Assembly: GCF_900096765.1 (NCBI RefSeq)
Contig: NZ_LT615228.1
Span: 1,308,669-1,372,668 of the forward strand
Source of the DNA: Polynucleobacter necessarius
Lineage (GTDB): Bacteria; Pseudomonadota; Gammaproteobacteria; Burkholderiales; Burkholderiaceae
Direction of reading: 5' to 3'
DNA: 64,000 nucleotides
Shown here in pieces: positions 41,078 through 51,102 of the stretch. The notes beneath the pieces are model-generated. The model did no database searches and had not been told where the DNA came from. It saw nothing but the letters and a program-made list of their open reading frames with translations. A program made the translations under genes and the position numbers. The first letter of the stretch is position 1. Each line of letters begins with the position of its first letter.

Positions 41078-42600
41078 ATGGCAACGAACTATTTAAAGAA
41101 AATTTTATCGGCTCGCGTCTATGACGTAGCCAGAGAAACCGAACTTCAGCTGGCTCCCGAGCTGACCAAGCGTTTGGGCAACAAGGTATTGCTCAAAAGG
41201 GAAGATAACCAGCCCGTTTTCTCCTTCAAATTACGAGGCGCCTATAACAAAATGGCTCATTTACCCCCAGAGGCCTTAAAACGCGGGGTTATTGCGGCTT
41301 CGGCAGGCAATCATGCCCAGGGTGTTGCCCTGTCGGCCGCCAAAATGAAGTGCAAGGCGGTCATTGTAATGCCGACCACCACTCCCAGCGTCAAAATAGA
41401 TGCCGTTAAGGTCAGAGGTGGCTCTTGGGTAGAAATCATCCTCCACGGCGAGTCCTACAGCGACGCCTTCAAGCATTCTGAGGTCCTAGAGAAGAAACGG
41501 GGTTTGACCTTTATTCACCCCTTCGATGATCCAGATGTCATAGCTGGACAAGGAACCATCGCGCAAGAAATTTTTGCTCAATACCAAGAACCCATCGATG
41601 CAGTATTTGTAGCAATCGGTGGTGGTGGACTCATCGCTGGAATTGGTGAGTATGTCAAAGCAGTTAGCCCAAAAACTAAGGTGATTGGCGTTCAAGCATC
41701 TGACTCGGATGCTATGAAAAGATCGCTCAAAGCAAATAAACGCATTGAGATGAAAGACGTTGGTCTCTTTTCTGATGGGACAGCAGTTAAGTTAGTCGGC
41801 AAAGAAACCTTCCGCATCTGTAAAAAAGTAGTTGATGAAATCATCACGGTTGATACCGATGAAATCTGCGCAGCAATTAATGACGTATTTACCGATACCC
41901 GTAGCATCCTTGAGCCTGCTGGTGCCTTAGCCATCGCGGGCATGAAGAAATATGTTGAGCAGAAAAAAGTAAAAAAAAGAAAACATTAGTAGCAGTTGCT
42001 TGCGGTGCCAACATGAACTTTAGCCGTCTGCGGTTTGTGGCAGAACGTGCCGATGTTGGTGAATTCCGCGAAGCCGTATTTGCGGTCACCATTCCGGAAG
42101 AGCGTGGATCATTTAAACGATTCTGTGAACTACTAGGTAAGCGCAACGTTACTGAATTTAACTATCGTATTGGCGATCAAAAAGAGGCGCATATTTTTGT
42201 GGGCATCAGCACACAAAAAGCAGGTGATAGCGAAGCTATTGCAAAACATTTTCGTAAGGCCAAGTTTGCCACTATCGATCTGACTCATGATGAGCTAGCT
42301 AAGTCTCACTTGCGTCATATGGTTGGCGGGCACTCCACTCTTGCAAAGGATGAATTACTCTATCGCTTTGAGTTCCCCGAGCGCCCTGGTGCACTGATGA
42401 AATTCTTAACTAGCATGGCGCCCAATTGGAATATTAGCCTGTTTCATTACCGTAACCATGGGGCTGACTATGGCCGCATTTTGGTTGGTATTCAGGTTCC
42501 CAAAAATGAGCAGAAAAAACTGCAAACCTTCTTGGCAACCCTCGGTTACCCACACTGGGATGAGAGCAATAACCCAGCATATCGCCTCTTCCTGAAATAA
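41078..42600 (+). pseudogene. ilvA: Threonine ammonia-lyase (biosynthetic), split by one-base frameshift in an A8 run
   Basis: IlvA deaminates threonine to 2-oxobutyrate, the first committed step to isoleucine. The catalytic half (41078-41989) has the PLP lysine K51 in FSFKLRGAYNK, plus ASAGNHAQGVA and GGGGLIAGIGEY. It ends at VEQKKVKKRKH after an A8 run (41971-41978). With nine A the frame would continue KKTLVAVACGANMNFSRLRF into the regulatory half with its two ACT-like domains, about 507 residues in all. As given, a catalytic domain without the isoleucine-sensing part would be made, plus possibly a separate C-terminal peptide from ATG 42013. Sequencing error, decay or slippage at the A tract are all possible. 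Confidence 0.88.
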
Positions 42601-42615
42601 GGGCTAATTTAGAAG

Positions 42616-43524
42616 ATGTCTTACACCCTCACCGGAAAACTAGTTGTTGCGATCTCTTCGCGCGCCTTGTTTGATTTTGAAGAAGAGAATCGCATCTTCG
42701 AGTCGACCGATGACAGTGCGTATATGAAATTACAACTCGAACGCCTGGGAATAGCGGCACAAACCGGTGTTGCATTTCCTTTGGTGAAGAAACTCTTAGC
42801 GTTTAATGAAGAGGGTGAGCAACGTGTTGAGGTTGTCATTCTTTCGCGCAATGATCCCGTGAGCGGCCTGCGGGTTTTTCGCTCTGCAGAGCACCATGGT
42901 CTTCATCTTGAGCGCGGTGTATTTACCCGTGGTCGCCCTCCCTATCATTACCTCCGCTCCTTACATGCCAATCTCTTTTTGTCTGCCAATGAAGATGATG
43001 TCAGAGCAACGATCGATGCAGGATTTCCGGCGGCGCGGGTGTACCCAGAATCCAGTAAGACCGCTGAATCACACCCCAACGAAATTCGTATCGCCTTTGA
43101 CGGAGACGCAGTACTCTTTTCCGATGAGGCCGAACAAGTCTTTCAGAAAAAAGGTCTTGAGGCATTTGTAGATCATGAGAGCAAGAAGGTTGATATTCCT
43201 TTGCCACCCGGTCCATTTAAACCCTTGCTAGAGGCGCTTCATCGCCTACAACGATCGACTAGCGAAAACGGTATGCGCATTCGTACCGCTTTAGTGACTG
43301 CGCGTTCAGCACCCGCACATGAACGCGCTATTCGAACACTCATGGCATGGGGTATTGATGTTGATGAGGCCATGTTCTTAGGCGGACTATCTAAGAGCGA
43401 ATTCCTAAGAGAGTTTGAGCCAGACTTTTTCTTTGACGATCAAACTGGTCATTGCCAATCAGCAGCTTCAGTAGCTCCTACAGGTCATGTCGTTTCAGGC
43501 GTATCCAATAAACCTAAGAAGTAA
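42616..43524 (+). CDS. Cytosolic 5'-nucleotidase, NT5C1 family
   Basis: Members of this family (related to eukaryotic 5'-nucleotidase IA) hydrolyse nucleoside 5'-monophosphates. The 302-residue protein begins LVVAISSRALFDFEEENRIF and holds the HAD-like acidic motif RIAFDGDAVLFSDEAE near residue 155. VVILSRNDPVSGLRVFRS and GAFLR-type residues late in the protein (MFLGGLSKSEFLREFEPDFFFDDQ-region) fit the family. It lies 15 bases after ilvA and 19 before queF. Physiological substrate in bacteria is not established. Confidence 0.85.
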   Translation: MSYTLTGKLVVAISSRALFDFEEENRIFESTDDSAYMKLQLERLGIAAQTGVAFPLVKKLLAFNEEGEQRVEVVILSRNDPVSGLRVFRSAEHHGLHLERGVFTRGRPPYHYLRSLHANLFLSANEDDVRATIDAGFPAARVYPESSKTAESHPNEIRIAFDGDAVLFSDEAEQVFQKKGLEAFVDHESKKVDIPLPPGPFKPLLEALHRLQRSTSENGMRIRTALVTARSAPAHERAIRTLMAWGIDVDEAMFLGGLSKSEFLREFEPDFFFDDQTGHCQSAASVAPTGHVVSGVSNKPKK

Positions 43525-43543
43525 ACAGAAGAAGCAAGTATTC

Positions 43544-44370
43544 ATGGCAACCATCCCACTTGGACAATCCACGCAATATCCCGATCATTACGATCCGAGC
43601 TTGCTCTTTCCCATTCTTCGGGCCCAAAACCGCACCAAGATTGGCTTAAAAGAGGGGCAAGCTCTTCCATTTGTGGGTGTTGATATTTGGAATGCATTTG
43701 AGCTGAGCTGGCTCAATAAAAAAGGTAAGCCTCAAATTGCATTAGCTGAATTTCAAATTCCAGCTGACTCCCCAAACATGATTGAGTCCAAGTCATTTAA
43801 GCTCTATCTCAATAGTCTCAATAATGCACACTTTGAAGATGAAGCAGAAGTTTGCGAAAAATTGATTGCGGATTTGTCTGCAGTTGCTGGTAGCAAAATC
43901 ACCATTCGTATCAATCCGCCAGAGCTCCTAGCAAAAAAGGCATGGAGGAGATGGGTGGCATCTTGCTGGATCGATTGGATATTGAGGTTGATCCAAGCCT
44001 ACCGGCTGATCCAGCTCTGCTGACTGCAAATGAATCCTTTGGCCCTATTGAGCAGTGTCTTGTGTCTCACCTACTTAAATCAAATTGTCCTGTCACAGGT
44101 CAACCTGATTGGGCGAGTGTGCAAATTCGTTATCAGGGTCGCCCCATTTTGGAGGAAGGTCTTTTGCGCTACCTCATTGGCTTTAGACAGTTAGGCGAGT
44201 TTCACGAACATTGTGTAGAAACCATCTTTACTGATATCAAGCGTCAATGCAAACCTGACAAACTATCAGTCTATGCTCGCTACACTAGACGTGGCGGATT
44301 GGATATCAATCCCTTTAGAACCGATCACAACGCGCCTTGGCCTGAAAATATTCGGCATGCACGCCAATAG
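43544..44370 (+). pseudogene. queF: NADPH-dependent 7-cyano-7-deazaguanine reductase, split by one-base frameshift in an A6 run
   Basis: QueF reduces preQ0 to preQ1 in queuosine synthesis for tRNA wobble modification. The first frame (ATG 43544) carries the QueF motif ESKSFKLYLNSLNN and ends off-family after [10 protein letters not shown]; the downstream frame continues [18 protein letters not shown] to the stop at 44370. Adding one A to the A6 run at 43933-43938 joins them as [12 protein letters not shown]. The catalytic cysteine ([18 protein letters not shown]) and [16 protein letters not shown] lie after the break, so the truncated product would be inactive. The repaired protein is about 275 residues, like the E. 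coli-type enzyme. Confidence 0.88.
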
Positions 44371-44387
44371 CTGAATGATGACAAATA

Positions 44388-44420
44388 AAACCCCTTATAA
44401 GGAAATCCTAGAAGGGGTTT
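44388..44420. terminator. Bidirectional intrinsic terminator between queF and ssb
   Basis: The arms aaaccccttc-type (44388-44396) and aaggggttt (44412-44420) form a 9-bp stem around a 15-base loop, with A-rich sequence on one side and T on the other. It lies in the 91-base gap between two convergent genes. Confidence 0.75.
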
Positions 44421-44461
44421 CTTACTACTGCACTGCTAATACAGTACTGAAGTTTTAATTC

Positions 44462-44917
44462 TTAAAACGGAATATCGTCATCCATTGCACCGAGTGATGC
44501 AGCATTAGATGATGCAGGGGCAGACTGCTCAGCCGGCTTTGAGCGCGCATAGCTTTCGACACCATCACCGCTTCCGCCTACTGGCTTACCACCAAGCATT
44601 TGCATTGTTTCTGCAACGATTTCTGTGGAGTACTTCTCTTGACCACTTGCATCAGTCCATTTGCGAGTACGCAAACGACCCTCTACGTACACTTGTGAAC
44701 CTTTCTTAAGATACTGGCCAGCGATTTCTGCAAGCTTGCCAAAGAATGCAACACGATGCCATTCGGTTGTTTCTTTCATTTCACCAGTTTGCTTGTCTTT
44801 GTAGCGATCAGATGTTGCTACTGAGATATTAGTCACCGCGTCACCACTTGGCATATAACGCGTTTCTGGATCACGTCCTACGTTACCTACGATGATGACT
44901 TTATTTACCGAAGCCAT
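44462..44917 (-). CDS. ssb: Single-stranded DNA-binding protein
   Basis: SSB coats single-stranded DNA in replication and repair. The OB fold starts [19 protein letters not shown] and includes [22 protein letters not shown] and [13 protein letters not shown] Ser/Ala/Pro-rich linker ends in the protein-interaction tip MDDDIPF. It has 151 residues. GGGAGA lies six bases upstream of ATG 44917. It lies near uvrA with an MFS gene between, and I see no LexA box at either start. Confidence 0.97.
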   Translation of the reverse strand: MASVNKVIIVGNVGRDPETRYMPSGDAVTNISVATSDRYKDKQTGEMKETTEWHRVAFFGKLAEIAGQYLKKGSQVYVEGRLRTRKWTDASGQEKYSTEIVAETMQMLGGKPVGGSGDGVESYARSKPAEQSAPASSNAASLGAMDDDIPF

Positions 44918-44982
44918 GTTGTCTCCCGAAGAAAAATACTGCTGTTATTACTACTAAAAATGAACTGTTCGCTTTTATCAAA

Positions 44983-46152
44983 TTAATCAAGCTGCGGTTT
45001 TGTCTTTGCTGGTAATTCACGCATCGACCAAGCAATTGTAAGCCAGCAAAATACGAGTACTGCACCCATCACAAAGACTGATAAATCACCATGGCTATCC
45101 ATCAAATAACCCCCAATGGCTGCGCCAGTGAATAAGCCAATGGATTGGGTTGTGTTGTAAACACCTAAAGCAGTGCCTTTGGATTCTTTTGCAAAACGCG
45201 ACACTAAAGAGGGTTGCAAAGCTTCAAGCAAATTGAAGCCCACGAAATAAACTAACAAAGCAATTGCAATTAAGCTTACCGAAGAAGTATTAGTAAACAA
45301 TATTTCAGCAAGCAATAACAACCCAATTGCCAATAACAAAATAGTGCGTAATTGCTGTTTCTTTTCACCAAAAATTAGGATGGGCGCCATCAAGAAAAAA
45401 GAGAGCAACACGACTGGAAGATAAATTTCCCAATGGGATGACAATGGCAAACCTGCTTGGACTAGCAAACGGGGTACCACTAAAAACATCGCCACTTGGG
45501 TTGCATGTAATACAAATACGCCGATATTTAAGCGAACTAACTCGGGACGGAAAAACACCTCCTTCAAAGAAGCTTGCTGCACTTTGACTTCTGGCTGATG
45601 GCTTGGCAAAACATAGTAGGTCACCAACATGGCCATCACCCCAAAAACAGCCAAGACCACAAAAATTCCACTAAGACTGATCAATCGGTAGATTGGAGCA
45701 GCAATGACCAAAGAGAGGGCAAATGAGAGCGCAATGCTGCCCCCAACTAAAGCCATGGCACGGGTACGAACCTGTTCACGGGTGAGATCAGCCACCCACG
45801 CAGAAATAGCAGCTGATACTGCTCCGGCCCCCATCACGCCTCGGCCAATAGCAATCCAGAGCAAGTCGTCCTTAGCGGCGCAAATTAAAGCACCAGCCAC
45901 AAATAGAGACAGGCCCCATAAAACCACGGGTTTACGACCAATTCGGTCGGATAAACGCCCTAAAGGGATGTAAAAACAGGCTTGAACAATATTGAAGATT
46001 CCCAGGGTCAGGCCGACCCAAAGTGAATGCTCACCACCCGGCAAGCCTCGCGCATGAATACTAAAGACGGGCAAAAGCAAAAACAGGCCTAGCATACGGA
46101 GGCCAAAAATGCCTGCTAAGGCCAGAGTGGAGCGAAGTTCAGAAGGATTCAT
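44983..46152 (-). CDS. MFS transporter, YajR-like
   Basis: A 389-residue inner-membrane major-facilitator protein with about twelve hydrophobic helices. The motif A loop is [19 protein letters not shown], and the N-terminus [19 protein letters not shown] resembles YajR, though the extra C-terminal YAM domain of E. coli YajR is missing. The transported compound is unknown; drug or metabolite efflux is typical of the family. It diverges from uvrA with 37 bases between start codons, the same position as in other Burkholderiales. Confidence 0.87.
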   Translation of the reverse strand: MNPSELRSTLALAGIFGLRMLGLFLLLPVFSIHARGLPGGEHSLWVGLTLGIFNIVQACFYIPLGRLSDRIGRKPVVLWGLSLFVAGALICAAKDDLLWIAIGRGVMGAGAVSAAISAWVADLTREQVRTRAMALVGGSIALSFALSLVIAAPIYRLISLSGIFVVLAVFGVMAMLVTYYVLPSHQPEVKVQQASLKEVFFRPELVRLNIGVFVLHATQVAMFLVVPRLLVQAGLPLSSHWEIYLPVVLLSFFLMAPILIFGEKKQQLRTILLLAIGLLLLAEILFTNTSSVSLIAIALLVYFVGFNLLEALQPSLVSRFAKESKGTALGVYNTTQSIGLFTGAAIGGYLMDSHGDLSVFVMGAVLVFCWLTIAWSMRELPAKTKPQLD

Positions 46153-46189
46153 GGGAAAGAGCTATATTAACAAGTTACGCAAAATAATC

Positions 46190-49093
46190 ATGAATAACGA
46201 AATCAAAATCCGCGGTGCCCGCACCCACAACCTCAAAAACATCAATCTAGACATCCCTAGAGAGAAATTGGTCGTTCTCACTGGATTATCTGGCTCCGGC
46301 AAAAGCTCCCTGGCTTTTGACACTCTCTATGCCGAGGGTCAACGTCGCTATGTCGAATCTCTTTCTGCCTATGCCCGTCAATTTTTACAGCTCATGGAAA
46401 AACCCGATGTGGACATTATCGAAGGTCTTTCGCCTGCAATCTCGATTGAGCAAAAAGCTACTAGCCATAATCCACGCTCTACCGTTGGTACCGTAACGGA
46501 AATTCATGATTACCTGCGCTTATTGTTTGCCCGTGCAGGCACACCACATTGCCCTGATCACGATCTTCCGCTTGAGGCACAGAGTGTTTCACAAATGGTC
46601 GATACCGTACTGTCAATGCCAGAAGAGACCAAACTCATGATTCTTGCTCCGGTGGTCAGTGAGCGCAAAGGGGAGTTTGTGGATCTGTTTCAAGACCTCC
46701 AGGCCCAAGGCTTTGTGCGCTTTCGCGTCCGCTCTGGTGGCGGTACAGCGAATGCTGCTAAAGCTCAGATTTTCGAAGTAGATCAATTACCAACACTCAA
46801 GAAAAACGATAAGCACTCTATTGAAGTGGTGGTCGACCGCATAAAGGTGCGTCCGGATATTCAACAACGCCTTGCCGAATCCTTTGAAACTGCTCTTCGA
46901 CTTGCCGATGGCAAAGCGATGATTGTGGATATGGATACTGGCAAAGAAATGATTTTCTCAAGCAAGTTTGCTTGTCCAGTGTGCTCCTACTCTCTACAAG
47001 AACTTGAACCACGTCTTTTTTCTTTTAACAACCCGATGGGCGCCTGCCCTTCTTGTGATGGCCTTGGTCATCAATCATTTTTTGATCCAAAGCGGATCGT
47101 GGCTCATCCCGATCTATCACTGGCCTCTGGCGCTATTAAAGGCTGGGATAGACGTAATCAGTTCTACTTTAAGTTACTACAAACTCTAGCCAAGCATGGC
47201 GGCTTTGATGTTGAAAAACCATTTGAGTCACTCAGCAAAAAACAACAAGATCTTGTATTGCTCGGCTCTGGAGACGTCACAATTCCGTTTGAGTACATTA
47301 ACGAGCGCGGCAAAAATAGTATTCGCGAACATGCTTTTGAAGGCATTGTTACGAACTTTGAAAGACGCTATCGCGAGACCGACTCTGTCACTGTGCGTGA
47401 AGAATTAGCGCGCTATCAAAATGTGCAGACCTGTCCAGAATGTAATGGCAGTCGCTTGCGTAAGGAAGCGCGTTTTGTCAAAGTGGGTGAAAAAAAACAA
47501 TCTCGCGCCATTTATGAAATCAGCGCATTGCCACTTAAAGAAGCAAAAGAATACTTTGAAGCGCTCGAACTCAAAGGCGCCAAAAAAGAAATTGCAGACA
47601 AGATCGTCAAAGAAATTAGCGCTCGTTTGCGCTTTTTAAATGACGTAGGACTAGACTATCTCTCTCTTGAGCACAGTGCAGATACCTTATCCGGAGGTGA
47701 AGCACAGCGTATTCGTCTGGCCTCCCAGATTGGCTCGGGTCTTACTGGTGTGATGTACGTACTCGATGAACCCTCTATTGGATTACATCAACGGGATAAC
47801 GATCGTTTGATCGGCACCCTCAAACATTTACGCGATTTAGGCAACAGCGTTTTAGTCGTTGAGCATGATGAAGACATAATTCGCGCCTCAGATTGGGTCA
47901 TTGATATTGGTCCAGGCGCTGGTGTCCATGGTGGCGAAATTGTTGCTGAAGGCGCACCTGAAGAAGTAGAAGCAAATCCAAATTCACTCACTGGCGCCTA
48001 TCTTGCTGGACGTGAAGCAATTGCCGTGCCAGAAAAACGCGTACCTGTAAACAATCGCTTCCTAGAAATTATCGGGGCACGTGGCAATAATTTGCAATCA
48101 GTACATGCCAAGATTCCGGTTGGTCTTCTCACTTGCGTGACTGGAGTCTCCGGCTCAGGCAAATCAACCCTCATTAATGACACCTTGCATCATGCGGTTG
48201 CGCAGCATCTGTATGGCTCCAATGCAGAACCTGCTGCACACGATGCAATTAAAGGCCTTGAGCATTTCGATAAAGTCATTAGCGTTGATCAATCGCCCAT
48301 TGGTAGAACACCCCGCTCAAACCCAGCGACTTATACCGGCCTCTTTACGCCAATTCGTGAACTCTTTGCTGGTGTTCCAGCAGCGCGCGAACGAGGCTAT
48401 GAAGCTGGTCGCTTCTCCTTCAATGTTAAAGGTGGTCGTTGCGATTCTTGTGAAGGCGATGGCGTTCTCAAAGTAGAAATGCACTTCCTTCCAGATGTCT
48501 ATGTTCCGTGTGACGTTTGTCATGGCAAGCGCTACAACCGCGAAACTTTAGATATTCGCTACAAGGGTAAAAATATTCATGAAGTTCTCTCAATGACGAT
48601 TGAGCAAGCGCATGAATTTTTTGACGCTGTTCCAGTCGTAAAACGCAAACTCAAAACTCTCCTTGACGTGGGCCTGGGTTATGTAAAACTGGGTCAAAGC
48701 GCTACGACCTTATCGGGCGGTGAAGCACAACGCGTCAAACTTTCATTAGAGCTTTCAAAGCGAGATACCGGAAGAACACTCTACATCCTTGACGAGCCAA
48801 CCACTGGGTTGCACTTCCATGACATTCAGTTATTGCTATCAGTGATTCAGACCCTCAAGAAACAAGGCAATACGATCGTGATCATCGAGCACAATCTGGA
48901 TGTGATTAAGACTGCTGATTGGATTATTGATTTGGGTCCTAAAGGTGGTGCGGGAGGCGGTCAAATCATTGCTACAGGCACACCTGAGGAAGTAGCAAAA
49001 AACGAAGCAAGTTTCACAGGCTATTACTTAGCGCCTTTACTTAAGCGCAAACCTGCCTCTACAAAAAAAGGAGCTGGCGATCGGTACGGCTAA
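46190..49093 (+). CDS. uvrA: UvrABC system protein A
   Basis: UvrA is the dimeric ABC-type ATPase that finds DNA lesions for nucleotide-excision repair. Two Walker A motifs ([26 protein letters not shown]) and two signature motifs ([32 protein letters not shown]) are seen. Zinc modules are [10 protein letters not shown] ... CPSCDGLG and [10 protein letters not shown] ... [10 protein letters not shown]. Starting at ATG 46190 ([17 protein letters not shown]) it has 967 residues; earlier in-frame codons at 46109 and 46151 would overlap the divergent MFS gene and are rejected. Confidence 0.97.
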   Translation: MNNEIKIRGARTHNLKNINLDIPREKLVVLTGLSGSGKSSLAFDTLYAEGQRRYVESLSAYARQFLQLMEKPDVDIIEGLSPAISIEQKATSHNPRSTVGTVTEIHDYLRLLFARAGTPHCPDHDLPLEAQSVSQMVDTVLSMPEETKLMILAPVVSERKGEFVDLFQDLQAQGFVRFRVRSGGGTANAAKAQIFEVDQLPTLKKNDKHSIEVVVDRIKVRPDIQQRLAESFETALRLADGKAMIVDMDTGKEMIFSSKFACPVCSYSLQELEPRLFSFNNPMGACPSCDGLGHQSFFDPKRIVAHPDLSLASGAIKGWDRRNQFYFKLLQTLAKHGGFDVEKPFESLSKKQQDLVLLGSGDVTIPFEYINERGKNSIREHAFEGIVTNFERRYRETDSVTVREELARYQNVQTCPECNGSRLRKEARFVKVGEKKQSRAIYEISALPLKEAKEYFEALELKGAKKEIADKIVKEISARLRFLNDVGLDYLSLEHSADTLSGGEAQRIRLASQIGSGLTGVMYVLDEPSIGLHQRDNDRLIGTLKHLRDLGNSVLVVEHDEDIIRASDWVIDIGPGAGVHGGEIVAEGAPEEVEANPNSLTGAYLAGREAIAVPEKRVPVNNRFLEIIGARGNNLQSVHAKIPVGLLTCVTGVSGSGKSTLINDTLHHAVAQHLYGSNAEPAAHDAIKGLEHFDKVISVDQSPIGRTPRSNPATYTGLFTPIRELFAGVPAARERGYEAGRFSFNVKGGRCDSCEGDGVLKVEMHFLPDVYVPCDVCHGKRYNRETLDIRYKGKNIHEVLSMTIEQAHEFFDAVPVVKRKLKTLLDVGLGYVKLGQSATTLSGGEAQRVKLSLELSKRDTGRTLYILDEPTTGLHFHDIQLLLSVIQTLKKQGNTIVIIEHNLDVIKTADWIIDLGPKGGAGGGQIIATGTPEEVAKNEASFTGYYLAPLLKRKPASTKKGAGDRYG

Positions 49094-49108
49094 CTCCTAA
49101 GATTGAGT

Positions 49109-51091
49109 TCAGAGTAATTTAGCTTCAGCCAAATCGGTTGCCTCTGAATTACCTGAGATTACCAGAATATCGTTCGCCTCAAGCCTCAATTCGGGCGCTA
49201 AGCTTAATTTAATGTAATCTGCGTTACGCCCTTTACGACGAACTGCCTGAATACTCACACCCTCAACTTCATCACTGAGTTCGCCCAATGTTTTACCGAC
49301 TGCCCGGGAATTTGGCAATAGCGTGATGGAATGCAAACGCCAAGACTCTTTGGAGCTAAAGTCATCGTCACTAGCGCCCCTGAAATATCCCCGTAATAGG
49401 CTATAACGCTCCTCACGCGCAGTAGTAATGCGCCTCACAACCTTGCGCATGGGCACTCCCATGATCAGCAGAACATGTGATGCAATCATCAAACTGCCTT
49501 CAATGAGCTCGGGCACAACCTCAGTAGCACCAGCTGCTTGCAGTTTGGCAATATCTGCATCATCTCTTGTACGAACCAATACCGTCATACCAGGACGTAA
49601 ATGCTCAACTTGATGTAACACGCGCAAACTAGCTGCGGTATCCGCATAAGTAATCACCACAGTTTTGGCTCTTGCGAGTCCAGCGGCAACTAAATAATTT
49701 TCACGACTTGCATCTCCGTACACTACGTTATCCCCTGCTGCTGCAGCCTCCTTAACTCGATCTGGGTCTAGATCTAAGGCAATGTAGGGAATCTTTTCTT
49801 GATCAAGCATGTGTGCCAGGCTTTGACCAGAGCGGCCAAATCCGCAAATAATCACGTGATTCTCGTTGCGCACACTTTTTGCAGCAACACGAGTTAAGGC
49901 AAGGGATTGCAGTAACCACTCATTGCTGGAGAATCGCATCGCGATGCGATCGCTATACTCAACCAAGAATGGTGCACAAAACATCGAGAGTAGCATTGCT
50001 GCAAGCACTGCTTGACTCAAAGTGGGATCTATCAAGTCAAGTCCGTCAATTTGAGTGAGCAATACAAAGCCAAATTCACCAGCTTGCGCTAGGCATAATC
50101 CGGTCCGAATCGAAATACCGGTGCTCGAACCAAAAGCTCTCGATAGCAAAGCAATGAGGCTGAACTTAAATACCAGAGGACCAATTAAAAGCGCCATGAC
50201 CAGCATCCACTGCTCTCGGATGACCGCGAAGTCCAACAACATGCCGATAGTAATAAAGAACAGACCCAGCAAAACATCACGAAAAGGTTTGACGTCCTCT
50301 TCAACTTGGTGGCGGTACGGCGTTTCTGATATCAACATGCCTGCTAAAAAAGCACCTAGCGCCAAAGACAAACCAAAGTGCTCTGTGAGTCCTGCCATCC
50401 CTAAAACAATGAGCAAGAGATTCAACATAAACAACTCTTGCGAACGTAACTTTGCTACCAACCTAAACCATCGACTCATCAGAGTCTGGCCAATGAAGAA
50501 AATCAGACTCAAAGCAACCGTAATTTTGATTGAGGCGCTCGTCAAAGCAAAGAAGAGATCTTTGGGATTCTTTCCGAGAGAGGGCAATAAAATCAACAAA
50601 AATACCACCGCTAAATCTTGAAAGAGCAAAATTCCTACAACATTGCGGCCGTGTTCTGTTTCTAGCTCAGAGCGATCTGAAATGAGTTTGGTCACAATAG
50701 CCGTGGAGGACATTGCTAATGCGCCACCTAATGCAATTGCGGCCTGCCAAGAAATGGGATAAATCCAGCTCATTAGCAAACTGGCGGGAACAGCAAGGAG
50801 CATTGTCAATAGAACTTGACTGCCGCCAAGACCAAATACGATGACACGCATGGAACGTAATTTATGGAGATTAAATTCCAGCCCAATCGAAAACATCAAA
50901 AAGACCACCCCAAATTCGGCCAAATACTTCACTGTGGCCGAATCACTCGCCAATCCTAGGGCATTGGGGCCGATTAACACCCCAATAGCCAAATAGCCCA
51001 AAATAGGGGGTAATCCAAAATAGCGGAAAATAACCACTCCAGCCACACCCGAGGCTAGGAGAATGAGGGTTAATTGAAGGACTGACGGCAT
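49109..51091 (-). CDS. CPA2-family monovalent cation:proton antiporter with TrkA domains (KefB/YbaL-like)
   Basis: This 660-residue inner-membrane protein has about twelve helices of the CPA2 exchanger (residues 1-380, with GYLAIGVLIGPNALGL and SGIGLEF-like FSIGLEFNL). A Rossmann TrkA-N domain (VIICGFGRSGQSLAHML near residue 410) follows, then a TrkA-C domain near the C-terminus (NDILVISGNSEATDL). It probably moves K+ or Na+ against H+ under ligand control. Its start is only 11 bases from the divergent kdsD start. No KefF/KefG partner gene is adjacent, which favours a YbaL/KefC-like or uncharacterised subgroup. Confidence 0.87.
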   Translation of the reverse strand: MPSVLQLTLILLASGVAGVVIFRYFGLPPILGYLAIGVLIGPNALGLASDSATVKYLAEFGVVFLMFSIGLEFNLHKLRSMRVIVFGLGGSQVLLTMLLAVPASLLMSWIYPISWQAAIALGGALAMSSTAIVTKLISDRSELETEHGRNVVGILLFQDLAVVFLLILLPSLGKNPKDLFFALTSASIKITVALSLIFFIGQTLMSRWFRLVAKLRSQELFMLNLLLIVLGMAGLTEHFGLSLALGAFLAGMLISETPYRHQVEEDVKPFRDVLLGLFFITIGMLLDFAVIREQWMLVMALLIGPLVFKFSLIALLSRAFGSSTGISIRTGLCLAQAGEFGFVLLTQIDGLDLIDPTLSQAVLAAMLLSMFCAPFLVEYSDRIAMRFSSNEWLLQSLALTRVAAKSVRNENHVIICGFGRSGQSLAHMLDQEKIPYIALDLDPDRVKEAAAAGDNVVYGDASRENYLVAAGLARAKTVVITYADTAASLRVLHQVEHLRPGMTVLVRTRDDADIAKLQAAGATEVVPELIEGSLMIASHVLLIMGVPMRKVVRRITTAREERYSLLRGYFRGASDDDFSSKESWRLHSITLLPNSRAVGKTLGELSDEVEGVSIQAVRRKGRNADYIKLSLAPELRLEANDILVISGNSEATDLAEAKLL

Positions 51092-51102
51092 ATACTTACT
51101 CG

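Noticed and set aside
42013..42600. A separate ACT-domain protein gene
   Set aside because: It is the regulatory C-terminal half of IlvA; one added A in the A8 run joins it to the catalytic half with normal sequence across the junction.
46100..46200. A LexA (SOS) box shared by uvrA or ssb, as in E. coli
   Set aside because: No CTGT-N8-ACAG-like palindrome is visible before uvrA or in the ssb-MFS gap at 44918-44982.
50055..50621. A long (188-codon) plus-strand frame opposite the Kef-type antiporter
   Set aside because: Its translation is low-complexity and basic, with no family likeness; it is a shadow of the hydrophobic coding strand.
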